Shown here: positions 21,576 through 31,559 of the stretch, piece by piece | Numbering within the stretch: the stretch's first letter is position 1 | Layout of the letters: the number at the start of each line of letters is the position of its first letter | The notes under the pieces: generated by a model | The model's input: only the letters and a program-made list of their open reading frames with translations | Databases searched by the model: none | Told to the model about the DNA's origin: nothing | Made by a program: the position numbers and the translations under genes | Assembly (NCBI GenBank): GCA_947561585.1 | Contig: CANNZV010002458.1 | Span: forward strand, 33,404 to 97,403 | Direction of reading: 5' to 3' | Source: Caprella mutica | Taxonomy: Eukaryota > Arthropoda > Malacostraca > Amphipoda > Caprellidae | Length of the DNA stretch: 64,000 nucleotides

Positions 21576-23450
21576 ATGTCTTCAAACAATACCGAAAAAA
21601 TTAATAAAACAAAAAAAATTGCGATTTTATTTATGCTAATCTTTTTCTTTTTATTAATCCTTCTATTATCAGTGTCAAAAACAATTTCTGACTATAGAAG
21701 ATTGCCAACTTTACAAAGCGAAAAAAAAGAATTATCTGTAAGAGGAGATATAATAAGTGCTGATAACTTTAAAATTGCTTCATCAAAAAAGTTATATAAA
21801 GCTTCAATTGATACTAGACACTTAGCAAAAGATAAAAAAGAACTTTTTTTACAATTATTCTCAATTTATAGTGGAATACCTTATACAAAATTAAAATTAA
21901 AATTAGAAAATGACAAAACACCTGGTTATTTAGTTTTATCATATAATATTGATTCAAGAACAGCTAAAAATTTAAAGGAATTAGCTTTTAAATTAAGAAA
22001 ACTTGATGTATTTATTTCAAGAAAAGTAAGAGGTGGAAAGGTTTTAAGAGGACTTAGTATTGTAGAAAGTGGAGAAAAAAGACTTTTTTCATATGAAGAT
22101 ACTTTAACACCTGTAATTGGTTATGTAAGAAAATATGAGAGTGAAAAAGGTAAAACAAGAGTTAAAGGAATAAAAGGCCTTGAAAGAAATTATAATAAAG
22201 TATTAAATGAATCAAAAGATGGAATACTAAAAGGTAATAGAGATGTACTTTCATATATATCATTTGATAATAATTCAGTTATTAGAAAAAGAATAGATGG
22301 AGCAACATTAAAACTAAATATTCCCTTAAAACTTCAAAAAAATATTGAATTAACACTTGATTTACATAAAGAAAAGTTAAGTGCTGATGAGATAATTGTA
22401 TCTGTAGTTGAAAGTAAAACAGGAAAAGTTTTAACTCTTGCTTCATCAAATAGATTTAATCCAGAAAATATCAAACAAAGTGATATTCCCTCATTAAATG
22501 TAAATGCAATTGAGTACCAATTTGAACCAGGCTCAATTTTAAAACCCATATCAATTGCTCTTGTAATGGATAAAGGAAGAATAAAAAAGGATGAACTAAT
22601 TTTTGCTCATAATACAAAAGGAAGACCAAATAAAAAAGGTGAATATCCAAAGGGTAGATATAAACTTGGTAAATATACTATCAAAGATGATCATAGATTT
22701 AAAAAGCACTATTTAACATTAGATGATATAATGATATTCTCATCAAACATTGGTACTTTAAAATATGCACAAAGATTAACAGGACCTGAGTTTTACAATG
22801 GTCTTAAAAAATTTGGTATTACAAAAGAAACAGGTATAGATTTACCGTATGAGAGAGAAGGTGTTATGCCAAAAGTTTGGCAGTTTGCAGCAGGAGATGA
22901 CAAAGGAGAAGATAATGTATTTAAAGCAACAGTATCCTACGGTCAAGGAATGACTTCAACATTTATGCAAATGATAAAAGCCTATACAGTCTTTCAAAAT
23001 GATGGGTATATGATTACACCTAGAATTGTAGACTACTTAAGTCATGATGGAAATAAATACAAACCTTATAATAAAGAACCAGAAAAAGTAATATCTAAAA
23101 AAACTGCAAATGAAATTAAAAGACTATTAATAAAAACAGTTGAGAAAGGAACAGGGAGATCTGCACAAATTGATGGTTTAACAGTTGCAGGGAAAACAGG
23201 AACAGCTCAAATAGCAAGAAGAGGTAAATATCTTAAAAAATATATTTCATCATTTTTTGGCTTTGTTGAAGATGAAAACAATGCATATACAATTGGTGTT
23301 ACTGTAATTAATCCTAATTCTAGAGGAAGATACTGGTACTATTACTACGCTTCGCAATCAGCTGTACCTGTATTTAAAGAGGTAACTAAAAATTTAATTA
23401 AATTAAACTATCTTACACCAAAAAACGATATAATTTCAGATAAAAAATAA
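21576..23450 (+). CDS. ftsI: Class B penicillin-binding protein, FtsI (PBP3)-type transpeptidase
   Basis: This is a monofunctional peptidoglycan transpeptidase that works with FtsW at the septum. I place the start at ATG 21576 (MSSNNTEK). An earlier in-frame ATG at 21534 would overlap the divergent ftsW start and add an odd hydrophobic leader. From 21576 the protein has 624 residues: a membrane anchor at about 14-34, a PBP dimer domain, then SxxK (PGSILKP, S320-K323), SSN and KTGTAQ. The gene is divergent from ftsW, with about 28 bp between the two start codons. Confidence 0.92.
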   Translation: MSSNNTEKINKTKKIAILFMLIFFFLLILLLSVSKTISDYRRLPTLQSEKKELSVRGDIISADNFKIASSKKLYKASIDTRHLAKDKKELFLQLFSIYSGIPYTKLKLKLENDKTPGYLVLSYNIDSRTAKNLKELAFKLRKLDVFISRKVRGGKVLRGLSIVESGEKRLFSYEDTLTPVIGYVRKYESEKGKTRVKGIKGLERNYNKVLNESKDGILKGNRDVLSYISFDNNSVIRKRIDGATLKLNIPLKLQKNIELTLDLHKEKLSADEIIVSVVESKTGKVLTLASSNRFNPENIKQSDIPSLNVNAIEYQFEPGSILKPISIALVMDKGRIKKDELIFAHNTKGRPNKKGEYPKGRYKLGKYTIKDDHRFKKHYLTLDDIMIFSSNIGTLKYAQRLTGPEFYNGLKKFGITKETGIDLPYEREGVMPKVWQFAAGDDKGEDNVFKATVSYGQGMTSTFMQMIKAYTVFQNDGYMITPRIVDYLSHDGNKYKPYNKEPEKVISKKTANEIKRLLIKTVEKGTGRSAQIDGLTVAGKTGTAQIARRGKYLKKYISSFFGFVEDENNAYTIGVTVINPNSRGRYWYYYYASQSAVPVFKEVTKNLIKLNYLTPKNDIISDKK

Positions 23451-23460
23451 AAGGATAAAA

Positions 23461-23973
23461 ATGTTTGGCTTTGGATCAAAAGAACTTAAAAAATATGAAT
23501 ATACACAAGAAGAATTAGCAAAATTTAACTATGCAAAAGTAAGTACTGAAAATGGAACTATTTGGTTAAAGTTATTTAATGAAGAGACACCAAATACAGT
23601 TGCAAATTTTGCTACATTAGCAAATGATGGTTTTTATAATAATTTAAATTTTCACAGAGTAATTGATAACTTTATGGCACAAGGTGGATGCCCAGAAGGT
23701 ACTGGTACTGGTGGTCCAGAGTGGGCAATAGAGTGTGAAACATCAGCAGAAAAGCAAGTACATAACAAAGGAAGCTTATCAATGGCTCATGCAGGACCAA
23801 ATACAGGGGGAAGTCAATTCTTTATTTGTTTTGTTCCTTGTCCTCATTTAGATGGTAGACATACAGTATTTGGAGGAATTGAAGAAAATGATGCAAATAG
23901 TTTTGCAACTCTTGACTCAATCCATCAAGGTGATAAAATTGTTTCTATTGAAATTCTAGAAACAAGAGATTAA
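23461..23973 (+). CDS. Peptidyl-prolyl cis-trans isomerase, cyclophilin type
   Basis: Cyclophilins catalyse proline isomerisation during protein folding. The 170-residue protein has the conserved FHRVIDNFMAQGG active-site segment, the GSLSMAHAGPNTGGSQFFI motif and HTVFGGI. There is no signal peptide, so it should be cytoplasmic (PpiB-like). It begins 10 bp after ftsI behind AAAAGGATAAAA, so co-transcription with ftsI is likely. A terminator follows. Confidence 0.94.
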   Translation: MFGFGSKELKKYEYTQEELAKFNYAKVSTENGTIWLKLFNEETPNTVANFATLANDGFYNNLNFHRVIDNFMAQGGCPEGTGTGGPEWAIECETSAEKQVHNKGSLSMAHAGPNTGGSQFFICFVPCPHLDGRHTVFGGIEENDANSFATLDSIHQGDKIVSIEILETRD

Positions 23974-23988
23974 TACTTATTATAAAAG

Positions 23989-24011
23989 AAACTAGAGCTA
24001 AGCTCTAGTTT
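23989..24011. terminator. Bidirectional hairpin between cyclophilin and the 83-residue gene
   Basis: Two 11-nt arms (AAACTAGAGCT and complement) meet around a single base, and the hairpin includes the minus-strand stop codon at 23998. It lies between convergent genes. T-rich flanks are short, so strength is uncertain. Confidence 0.7.
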
Positions 24012-24249
24012 CATCACTATCATCCTCATAATCTTCTTCAAAACCTTCATTACTCTCTTCTGCATATATTGCAATAAGTTCATCAAAACAAAGTAATAGT
24101 TCAGCATTATTTGGAAAATTAAACCAATATACATCTTGTTTACCTATACTAATATATTTAATATATTCTGTTCTTAATGCATCATAATTATCATCTGTAG
24201 CAACAAACTCTAATTCTCGTTCTTCTAAAACTAAATAAATCAATTTCAT
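23998..24249 (-). CDS. Conserved small acidic protein of unknown function
   Basis: I do not recognise this family. The 83-residue protein has a mixed alpha/beta core (MKLIYLVLEERELEFVATD, then a YWFNFPNNAELLLCFDE stretch) and a strongly acidic tail (EEDYEDDSDETRA). It has no signal peptide or membrane span. GGATG precedes the ATG at 24249. It stands alone between the cyclophilin gene and the rRNA operon terminator, converging on the former. Coding character is good, because codon use and start context match neighbours. Confidence 0.75.
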   Translation of the reverse strand: MKLIYLVLEERELEFVATDDNYDALRTEYIKYISIGKQDVYWFNFPNNAELLLCFDELIAIYAEESNEGFEEDYEDDSDETRA

Positions 24250-24458
24250 TTCACATCCTTTATTAAATTAAAACATTATAAAAATAAATGATGACTATTT
24301 AGTTACAAAACTTAATAAACTATAGAACTACTGTAATATAAATACGCAATAGGAGCTAAAAGATACAGAAGAGAGGAATTTTTTAGAGCGAATGTACAGT
24401 TGCAAAAGTAATAGGATAAATTAGAATAATAAGGTAAATTAAAGGTAAAAATCAGGCT

Positions 24459-24514
24459 AAAAAAAAAGCTTCTATCTAAAGGAACTGTAAAGAAGTTCAA
24501 ATAGATAAAAGCTT
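24459..24514 (-). terminator. Rho-independent terminator of the rRNA operon
   Basis: Read on the minus strand, a long imperfect stem (AAGCTTTTATCTAT... pairing with ...AGATAGAAGCTT) ends in a run of nine T residues, 17 bp past the 5S gene. This is the end of the rrn transcript. The 24250-24458 stretch beyond it shows nothing I can name. Confidence 0.88.
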
Positions 24515-24530
24515 AATAAATATACTCAAG

Positions 24531-24647
24531 AGCTGGCAGCGGCCTACGTTTCCACAAGTGAAACCTGCAGTATTATCAGCGATGAAGTGCTTGACTTCCA
24601 GGTTCGGAATGGGGCTGGGTATTTCCACTTCTCTGTAACCACCAGCA
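24531..24647 (-). rRNA. rrf: 5S ribosomal RNA
   Basis: The sequence has the 5S terminal stem (CTGGTGG... / ...GCTGCCAG), the loop text CCCATTCCGAACCTGGAAGT and the helix region CAGGTTTCACTTGTGG. Ends are accurate to a few bases. It is the last gene of the rRNA operon. Confidence 0.95.
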
Positions 24648-24842
24648 ATATGAGTATAAAAAGTTCTAAATAAACTCTTTATACTCACATTAGGTAATGA
24701 GTGTAAAGATAATGTTAAAGTCTTAAAGTAAGCTTCTTAAAAAGATATTCATCTTTTCAAGGAAACGCTTTGTGAAACAATTCACACATTTATCAAGTAT
24801 GCATATACTTAATAAGATAGTAAACCAAGAAATATATTAAAA

Positions 24843-25108
24843 AAAGCCAAACGATCTATTAGTACTAGTCAGCTAAACGTCTTACAACGCTTACACACCT
24901 AGCCTATCAACCAGCTAGTCTTGCTGGGATCTTCAGGGAAAGTTCATCTTGAAGTTGGCTTCGAGCTTAGATGCTTTCAGCTCTTATCACATCCGTACAT
25001 AGCTACCCAACGATGCCCTTGGCAGAACAATTGGTACACTAGTGGTACGTTCATCCCGGTCCTCTCGTACTAGGGACAAATCTCCTCAACTTTCCTACGC
25101 CCACGGAA

Positions 25109-25194
<86 letters not shown>

Positions 25195-25195
25195 C

Positions 25196-25251
<56 letters not shown>

Positions 25252-25263
25252 GCTCTTGGGGGA

Positions 25264-25297
<34 letters not shown>

Positions 25298-25298
25298 T

Positions 25299-25338
<40 letters not shown>

Positions 25339-25456
25339 TGACCGACTTTCGTCTCTGTTCGACTTGTATGTCTCACAGTCAAGCTAGTTTATGCCATTAT
25401 ACTCAACTGGCGATTTCCATCCGCCATGAACTAACCTTTGTAAGCCTCCGTTACTT

Positions 25457-25488
<32 letters not shown>

Positions 25489-25775
25489 ACCAGACATTGT
25501 CCTAGTAGAGGATAACTCTACGTAGTTAGTAACTCAAATATTCAAGGGTGGTATCTCAAGGATGGCTCACTACGTACTGGCGTCCGTAGATCAAAGCCTC
25601 CCACCTATCCTGCACAAGAATATCCAAGCTACAGTGTCAAGCTGTAGTAAAGGTGCACGGGGTCTTTCCGTCTTTCCGCGGGTAGGAGGAATTTTCACCT
25701 CCACTACAATTTCACTGGATCCCTGGTTGAGACAGCTCCCATCTCGTTACGCCATTCATGCAGGTCGGTATTTAA

Positions 25776-25828
<53 letters not shown>

Positions 25829-26642
25829 TCGGGCTTCGATCAAATGCTTCGATAAATCTAACATCATCAATTAACCTTCGAGCACCGGGCAGGCGTCACA
25901 CCTTATACATCCACTTACGTGTTAGCAAAGTGCTGTGTTTTTGGTAAACAGTCGGGAGGGACTCTTTGTTGCAACCTCTTTAGCTTTCGAGAGTAAATCT
26001 CTATACCAAAGTAGGCACACCTCCGAAGATACGGTGCTAGTTTGCAGAGTTCCTTAACCAGGGTTCTTCCACGCGCCTTAGAATACTCATCCCACCCACC
26101 TGTGTCGGTTTACGGTACGGGCAACAAATAATATACTTAGTGGCTTTTCTTGGCACGACAGTATCATCGATTCTCTATCTCCTCCGAAGAGTGTCAAGAG
26201 CCTGTAAGATCTCGGCTTCATGTAACCCGGATTTGCCTAAGTTACAGCCTACGTCCTTCGACCCACTATTCCATCAGTGAGCTCGATTAACTCTATGCGT
26301 CCCCACATCGCGCTTATTTGTTGGTATTGAAATATTAATCAATTTGCCATCGTCTACCCCTCTCGGACTCGACTTAGGTCCCGACTAACCCTACGATGAC
26401 GAGCATCGCGTAGGAAACCTTGGGTTTTCGGCGAAGAGGATTCTCACCTCTTTTATCGCTACTCATGCCTGCATGCTCACTTCTATCCGCTCCAGCGCTC
26501 CTTGCCGGTACACCTTCAACGCTGAATAGAACGCTCTCCTACCACTCAGATAAATCTGAGTCTAAAGCTTCGGTGCATATCTTAGCCCCGTTATATTTTC
26601 CGCGCAGAATCACTAGACCAGTGAGCTGTTACGCTTTCTTTA

Positions 26643-26673
<31 letters not shown>

Positions 26674-27247
26674 TTGTCACAGTAACTCCACATCGTTTTC
26701 CACTTAGATATGACTTTGGGACCTTAGCTGTTAGTCTGGGTTGTTCCCCTCTCGACATAGGATTTTATCACCCTACGCCTGACTCCTGTGATTACACATA
26801 TAGTATTCATAGTTTGATAGGGTTTGGTACCGCGGTAAGCAGCCCTAGCCCATTCAGTGCTCTACCCCTATATGCTACTACACAAGGCTATACCTAAATA
26901 TATTTCGGAGAGAACCAGCTATCACGAAGTTTGATTGGCCTTTCACCCCTATCCACAAGTCATCCGAGGACTTTTCAACGCCCACCGGTTCGGTCCTCCA
27001 CTGGCTCTTACACCAGCTTCAACCTGCTCATGGATAGATCACTTCGTTTCGGGTCTGCAGCATCTGACTAATTCGCCCTATTAAGACTCGCTTTCGCTAC
27101 GGCTTCGTACTTGACTTAACCTTGCCAGACACCACAACTCGCAGGCTCATTATGCAAAAGGCAGTCCGTCACCCTGATAAATCATAGGGCTCCGAATGAT
27201 TGTAAGCTAATGGTTTCAGGTTCTATTTCACTCTCCTCACTGGAGTA

Positions 27248-27284
<37 letters not shown>

Positions 27285-27748
27285 ATCTGTAAGTAGTATT
27301 TAGGATTAGAGGGTGGTCCCCCTAGATTCAGACAAAATATCACGTGTTCCGTCCTACTCAGGATACCAATAAAGTCATTGAAGATTTTAAGTACAGGAGT
27401 ATCACCTTCTATGCTATAGCTTTCCAACTATTTCTTCTATCTTCTTTGATCTTATATCTTGGTCCTACAACCCCCTATGCAAGCATAGGGTTTGTCCTAA
27501 TCCGCGTTCGCTCGCCGCTACTAACGGAATCTCATTTGATTTCTCTTCCTCCGGTTACTGAGATGTTTCACTTCACCGGGTTCGCCCACTTTGCAGTGTA
27601 ATATATATCTCTATATACTGGGTTGTCCCATTCGGAAATCTACGGATCAAAACTTCTTGACAGTTCCCCGTAGCTTATCGCAGTCTAGTACGTCCTTCAT
27701 CGCCTCTTACAGTCTAGGCATCCACCATTAGCCCTTAATAGCTTATTT
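24843..27748 (-). rRNA. rrl: 23S ribosomal RNA
   Basis: The 5' end is recognised by AAGCTATTAAGGGCTAATGG near 27748, and the 3' domain by the sarcin-ricin loop AGTACGAGAGGACC and the GCTGAAAGCATCTAAG segment near the 3' end. The length of about 2.9 kb is normal, and no intervening sequence in helix 25 or 45 is obvious. Open frames inside this span (for example around 25051-25855 and 26420-26707) are chance and are not genes. Ends may be off by several bases. Confidence 0.97.
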
Positions 27749-28074
27749 TTATGGTTAGCCTAAAAAAATACAAGTATTTTTCCAGGTTCCCCATTTGATA
27801 AAGTAATTTACATTACTTCACCGTTTGAATAATTATTCCTTGGCTACTATCTTATTAAATATATTACTATATTCAATAAAAAAGTTGTGTTTTAAAAATT
27901 GTTTCTTATTTTAGTTCATATTTAAACTTTCATTTAAATATTCGCTAGAAAAATTTTAAGACTTTAACATTATGTTTTTAAATATCATATCCTTTATTAT
28001 CAAATAAAGAACATATTGGTTATTAAAACCAAATATAAATTCAATTCCTATTGAACTTATATTTAGTTTTCAAA
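27749..28074 (-). other. Internal transcribed spacer between tRNA-Ala and 23S rRNA
   Basis: This 326-bp AT-rich spacer contains no open frame of note. It should hold the 23S leader strand for RNase III processing; the segments flanking 23S (near 27760-27860 and 24790-24842) contain partly complementary text such as AAACGCTTTG/TACTTATC-type stretches, but I could not define a clean stem. Confidence 0.6.
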
Positions 28075-28150
28075 TGGTGGAGAATAGCGGGATCGAACCG
28101 CTGACCTCCTGCGTGCAAGGCAGGCGCTCTCCCAGCTGAGCTAATTCCCC
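28075..28150 (-). tRNA. tRNA-Ala (UGC anticodon) in the rRNA spacer
   Basis: The 76-nt cloverleaf has the acceptor GGGGAAT / ATTCTCC (one G-U pair), anticodon TGC and an encoded CCA. It lies between tRNA-Ile and 23S rRNA, the standard spacer position. Confidence 0.97.
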
Positions 28151-28192
28151 ATCTGTTTTAATCTTTAAAAGTTAATTTCAAATAGATATAAA

Positions 28193-28269
28193 TGGTGGGC
28201 CTACCAGGACTTGAACCTGGGACCTCACGATTATCAGTCGAGCGCTCTAGCCAGCTGAGCTATAGGCCC
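28193..28269 (-). tRNA. tRNA-Ile (GAU anticodon) in the rRNA spacer
   Basis: The 77-nt cloverleaf has the acceptor GGGCCTA / TAGGCCC, anticodon GAT and an encoded CCA. It lies between 16S rRNA and tRNA-Ala. Confidence 0.97.
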
Positions 28270-28388
28270 ATTATTACCTATCTTTTAAAGTAATCTTTAT
28301 AAACCGAATATAGAAAAGGTCGATATTCCCTTTTTTTACTATCTTTGATAGCTTTTGAGTTAGGAAATGAATCCTAACTCTTTCTCTG

Positions 28389-28419
28389 AAAGGAGGTGAT
28401 CCAACCGCAGGTTCTCCTA

Positions 28420-28451
<32 letters not shown>

Positions 28452-28807
28452 TGAATCCACTGTGGAGGGTAGCTACTTTAGCATTCCCGCTTCGAATGAG
28501 TTCAATTCCCATGGTGTGACGGGCGGTGAGTACAAGACCCGGGAACGTATTCACCGTAGCATTGCTGATCTACGATTACTAGCGATTCCAACTTCAAGTA
28601 GTCGAGTTGCAGACTACTATCCGAACTGGGAGATATTTTTGAGATTTGCTCCACGTCACCGTATCGCTGCTCTTTGTATACCCCATTGTAGCACGTGTGT
28701 AGCCCTGGACGTAAGGGCCATGATGACTTGACGTCGTCCTCACCTTCCTCCTGGTTACCCAGGCAGTCTCGTTAGAGTTCTCAGCCGAACTGTTAGCAAC
28801 TAACGAC

Positions 28808-28867
<60 letters not shown>

Positions 28868-28961
28868 GTGCAGCACCTGTATATAAGCTTCTGCAAGCAG
28901 ACACCTCATAATCTCTTATAAGTTCTTACTATGTCAAGTCCAGGTAAGGTTCTTCGCGTAT

Positions 28962-29006
<45 letters not shown>

Positions 29007-29116
29007 TATTCCTTTGAGTTTTAATCTTGCGACCGTACTCCCCAGGCGGTACACTTAATGTGTTTACTGCATTACTGCAAGGTCTAGCCTCACAACAACT
29101 AGTGTACATCGTTTAG

Positions 29117-29165
<49 letters not shown>

Positions 29166-29385
29166 GTCTCAGCGTCAATAATGTTCCAGTAGATCGCCTT
29201 CGCAATCGGTATTCCTTCTGATCTCTACGGATTTTACCCCTACACCAGAAATTCCATCTACCTCTCCCATATTCTAGGTTAACAGTTTTCAAAGCAGTTC
29301 TATGGTTGAGCCATAGGATTTCACTTCAAACTTATTAACCCGCCTACACGCTCTTTACGCCCAGTGATTCCGAGTAACGCTTGCG

Positions 29386-29425
<40 letters not shown>

Positions 29426-29533
29426 CGCTTATTCATATAGTACCGTCATTATCTTCCTATATAAAAGGAGTTTACGCACCGAAATGTGTCATCCTCCACG
29501 CGGCGTTGCTGCATCAGGGTTTCCCCCATTGTG

Positions 29534-29569
<36 letters not shown>

Positions 29570-29859
29570 ACCGTGTCTCAGTTCCAGTGTGACTGATCAT
29601 CCTCTCAAACCAGTTAGGCGTCATTGTCTTGGTGAGCCATTACCTCACCAACTAACTGATACCGTACAGGCCGATCCTAGAGCTATAAATATTTCCCTTG
29701 CAGACTTCTGTCTTAAAGGCATATAGAGTATTAGCATTCGTTTCCAAATGTTATCCTCTTCTCTAGGGCACATTACCTATATATTACTCACCCGTGCGCC
29801 ACTTAGCTGACAGTTATAGCAAGCTATAACCCGTTCTCGTTCGACTTGCATGTGTTAAG

Positions 29860-29900
<41 letters not shown>

Positions 29901-29904
29901 ATAA
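28389..29904 (-). rRNA. rrs: 16S ribosomal RNA
   Basis: The 5' end reads GGAGAGTTTGATCCTGGCTC, and the 3' end carries the anti-Shine-Dalgarno GGATCACCTCCTTT. The 530 loop (GTGCCAGCAGCCGCGGTAAT) and the AAACTCAAAGGAATAGACGG segment (the 915 region) are intact. The length of about 1,516 nt is normal. Open frames on the opposite strand are chance. Comparison of this gene with a database would fix the genus. Confidence 0.98.
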
Positions 29905-30405
29905 TTGAAGTATTTGATACTGACAATTTTTGTATTAATTACAAAATTATCACTCAAAATGCTTTTTACTTTCGTAAAAAACTTAAATAGACAAGAATTG
30001 TATTTCTTGTTTTTTATATCGTTTATTCTATATTCGGTTTATAAAAATTACTTCTTATTAACCTTCTGTTTTTAAAGATCATAATCTCTTTTAGAACTTC
30101 TTGTCGTTCCTCTGAAATTGGATGGGAATTATAGACAAATATCCCTCGCTTGTCAAGTGAATTTTCTAAAATATCGCTTAAATTTTGTAATTTGTGCGCT
30201 TTTCGCCTCTTTCTTTCTCTTTTTATTTAATTTTACTAGGTTTTATTTGTGTATTTTCTTTTTTATCTGTATTTTATGCATTTTTATTAATTTTCTATTT
30301 ACTTTTTTATCCTAATATATATGTAATTTAATATTAATGTAAATATTAAAGATGTAATTAAACAGTAAGATACTAGAATTACACAAAAAAATATAAAGGA
30401 TTAAT
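29905..30405. other. rRNA leader, rRNA promoter and upstream region of the Bax-inhibitor gene
   Basis: This 501-bp gap has no gene. From 29905 to about 30120 it is the transcribed rRNA leader (minus strand), followed by the promoter at 30128-30156. From 30160 to 30405 it is T-rich (including a short chance frame) and must hold the promoter of the divergent gene at 30406, whose start follows ATAAAGGATTAAT. Confidence 0.7.
30128..30156 (-). promoter_or_regulatory. Consensus sigma-70 promoter of the rRNA operon
   Basis: Read on the minus strand, TTGACA (30151-30156) and TATAAT (30128-30133) are separated by exactly 17 bp, a perfect match to consensus. The expected start is near 30120, giving a leader of about 215 nt before 16S. 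Many epsilonproteobacterial promoters lack a -35 box, so this perfect -35 stands out. Confidence 0.9.
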
Positions 30406-31104
30406 ATGTATAATAGAGATTATCTATCAAACGAAAGCTCTCATCATACACAAGAATCATCACAAACGCAGCTGATGAGTTTCTTAAAAGCTACATACCA
30501 GTTATTTGCAGGTTCTATGTTAGCTGCAACAGCTGGTGCATATATAGGTTTAGGAATTGTTCATTTGTTAATGGGTCCAGTTAAATGGGTTTTATTTGCA
30601 GTTGAATTAGCATTAATTTTCTTTGTTATTCCGAAAACTAAACATATTCCAGGTGTTAACTTAGCAGTATTATTTGGATTTACATTTATTTCTGGTTTAA
30701 CTATTGCTCCATTATTAGCATCTATTATGAATATGCCTGGTGGTGCTTCTATTGTAGGTCAAGCATTTTTAATGACTTCAGTTGCATTTGGTGGAATTTC
30801 TATGTTCGCTATGACAACTAAAAGAGATTTCTCTTCTATGGGTAAATTCTTAATGATTGCATTAATTATTGCTATTGTTGGTGCTATAGCTAATATTTTT
30901 ATTGGTTCACCAATTTTACAACTATTTATTTCTGGTGGTATTGCTTTATTAATGTGTGCGTTTATTTTATATGACACACAAAACATTATTAAAGGTTTAT
31001 ATGACTCTCCAGTTGAAGCTGCTTTATCTTTATACTTAAGCTTCTTTAACTTATTTGTATCTTTATTACAAATTTTAGGAATTATGAATAGTAGTGATGA
31101 CTAA
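30406..31104 (+). CDS. Bax inhibitor-1/YccA family membrane protein
   Basis: This is a seven-span inner-membrane protein of the BI-1 (TMBIM) family, members of which are calcium-leak channels or modulators of the FtsH protease. The 232-residue protein has a short hydrophilic N-terminus (residues 1-25, serine/histidine-rich) and regularly spaced hydrophobic segments. The late ILYDTQNIIKGLYDSPVEAALSLYL motif, with its conserved aspartate, is diagnostic (residues 190-214). The start is supported by AAAGGATTAAT. It is monocistronic and followed by a hairpin. The exact physiological role is not known. Confidence 0.92.
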   Translation: MYNRDYLSNESSHHTQESSQTQLMSFLKATYQLFAGSMLAATAGAYIGLGIVHLLMGPVKWVLFAVELALIFFVIPKTKHIPGVNLAVLFGFTFISGLTIAPLLASIMNMPGGASIVGQAFLMTSVAFGGISMFAMTTKRDFSSMGKFLMIALIIAIVGAIANIFIGSPILQLFISGGIALLMCAFILYDTQNIIKGLYDSPVEAALSLYLSFFNLFVSLLQILGIMNSSDD

Positions 31105-31129
31105 AAACTAACTCCTATGGAGTTAGTTT
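31105..31129 (+). terminator. Hairpin after the Bax-inhibitor gene
   Basis: A perfect 11-bp stem (AAACTAACTCC / GGAGTTAGTTT) with a 3-nt loop starts one base after the stop codon. The T-tail is short (TTTCATCTTT), so it is probably a moderate terminator. Confidence 0.75.
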
Positions 31130-31154
31130 CATCTTTATTAAAACCTATTAATAT

Positions 31155-31559
31155 ATGAACTCAAATAAACTAAGACTAATCGATGCAAATTTAAATAGAC
31201 TACGTGAAGGTATTCGTGTGGTTGAAGATATATTTAGATATGTATATAATGACAAAGATACTGCTATTAAACTTAAAATTCTAAGACATTTAGCTAGAAC
31301 AGACAATTATACAGAACTATTAGAAACAAGAGATGTAGAAAATGATGTTCTTCGATCTTCTATTAAAAGTGAACAAAATAGAGATGATTTATATTCAATA
31401 TTAATAGCTAATTTTAAAAGAGCACAAGAGAGTTCTCGTGTCCTTGAAGAGTTTACTAAACTGACATCTATAGATGATAGTGAGAATTTTAAATATATAA
31501 GATATGAACTTTATAATTTAGAAACTGTCTTAACAAAGATTACTTCAAATTCTAAATAA
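31155..31559 (+). CDS. ThiD2-like protein (thiamine synthesis, HMP-phosphate kinase 2 domain), free-standing
   Basis: The 134-residue protein matches what I know of the ThiD2 domain, described as a second type of hydroxymethylpyrimidine-phosphate kinase and often fused to the N-terminus of ThiE. Supporting text is LRLIDANLNRLREGIRVVED at the N-terminus, LETRDVENDV in the middle and ANFKRAQESSRVLEEFTKL then YELYNLETVL at the C-terminus. Here no ThiE domain follows. The last 49 bp overlap the convergent methyltransferase gene. The family call is by recognition only. Confidence 0.72.
   Translation: MNSNKLRLIDANLNRLREGIRVVEDIFRYVYNDKDTAIKLKILRHLARTDNYTELLETRDVENDVLRSSIKSEQNRDDLYSILIANFKRAQESSRVLEEFTKLTSIDDSENFKYIRYELYNLETVLTKITSNSK

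Noticed and set aside
24843..29904. Open frames within the 23S and 16S genes (for example 25051-25320, 25562-25855, 26420-26707, 28396-28731)
   Set aside because: They fall inside recognised rRNA, and their text is translated rRNA.
30160..30320. Plus-strand 65-residue open frame at 30118-30315
   Set aside because: It is very Phe/Leu-rich, covers the rRNA promoter and has no binding site, so it is chance.
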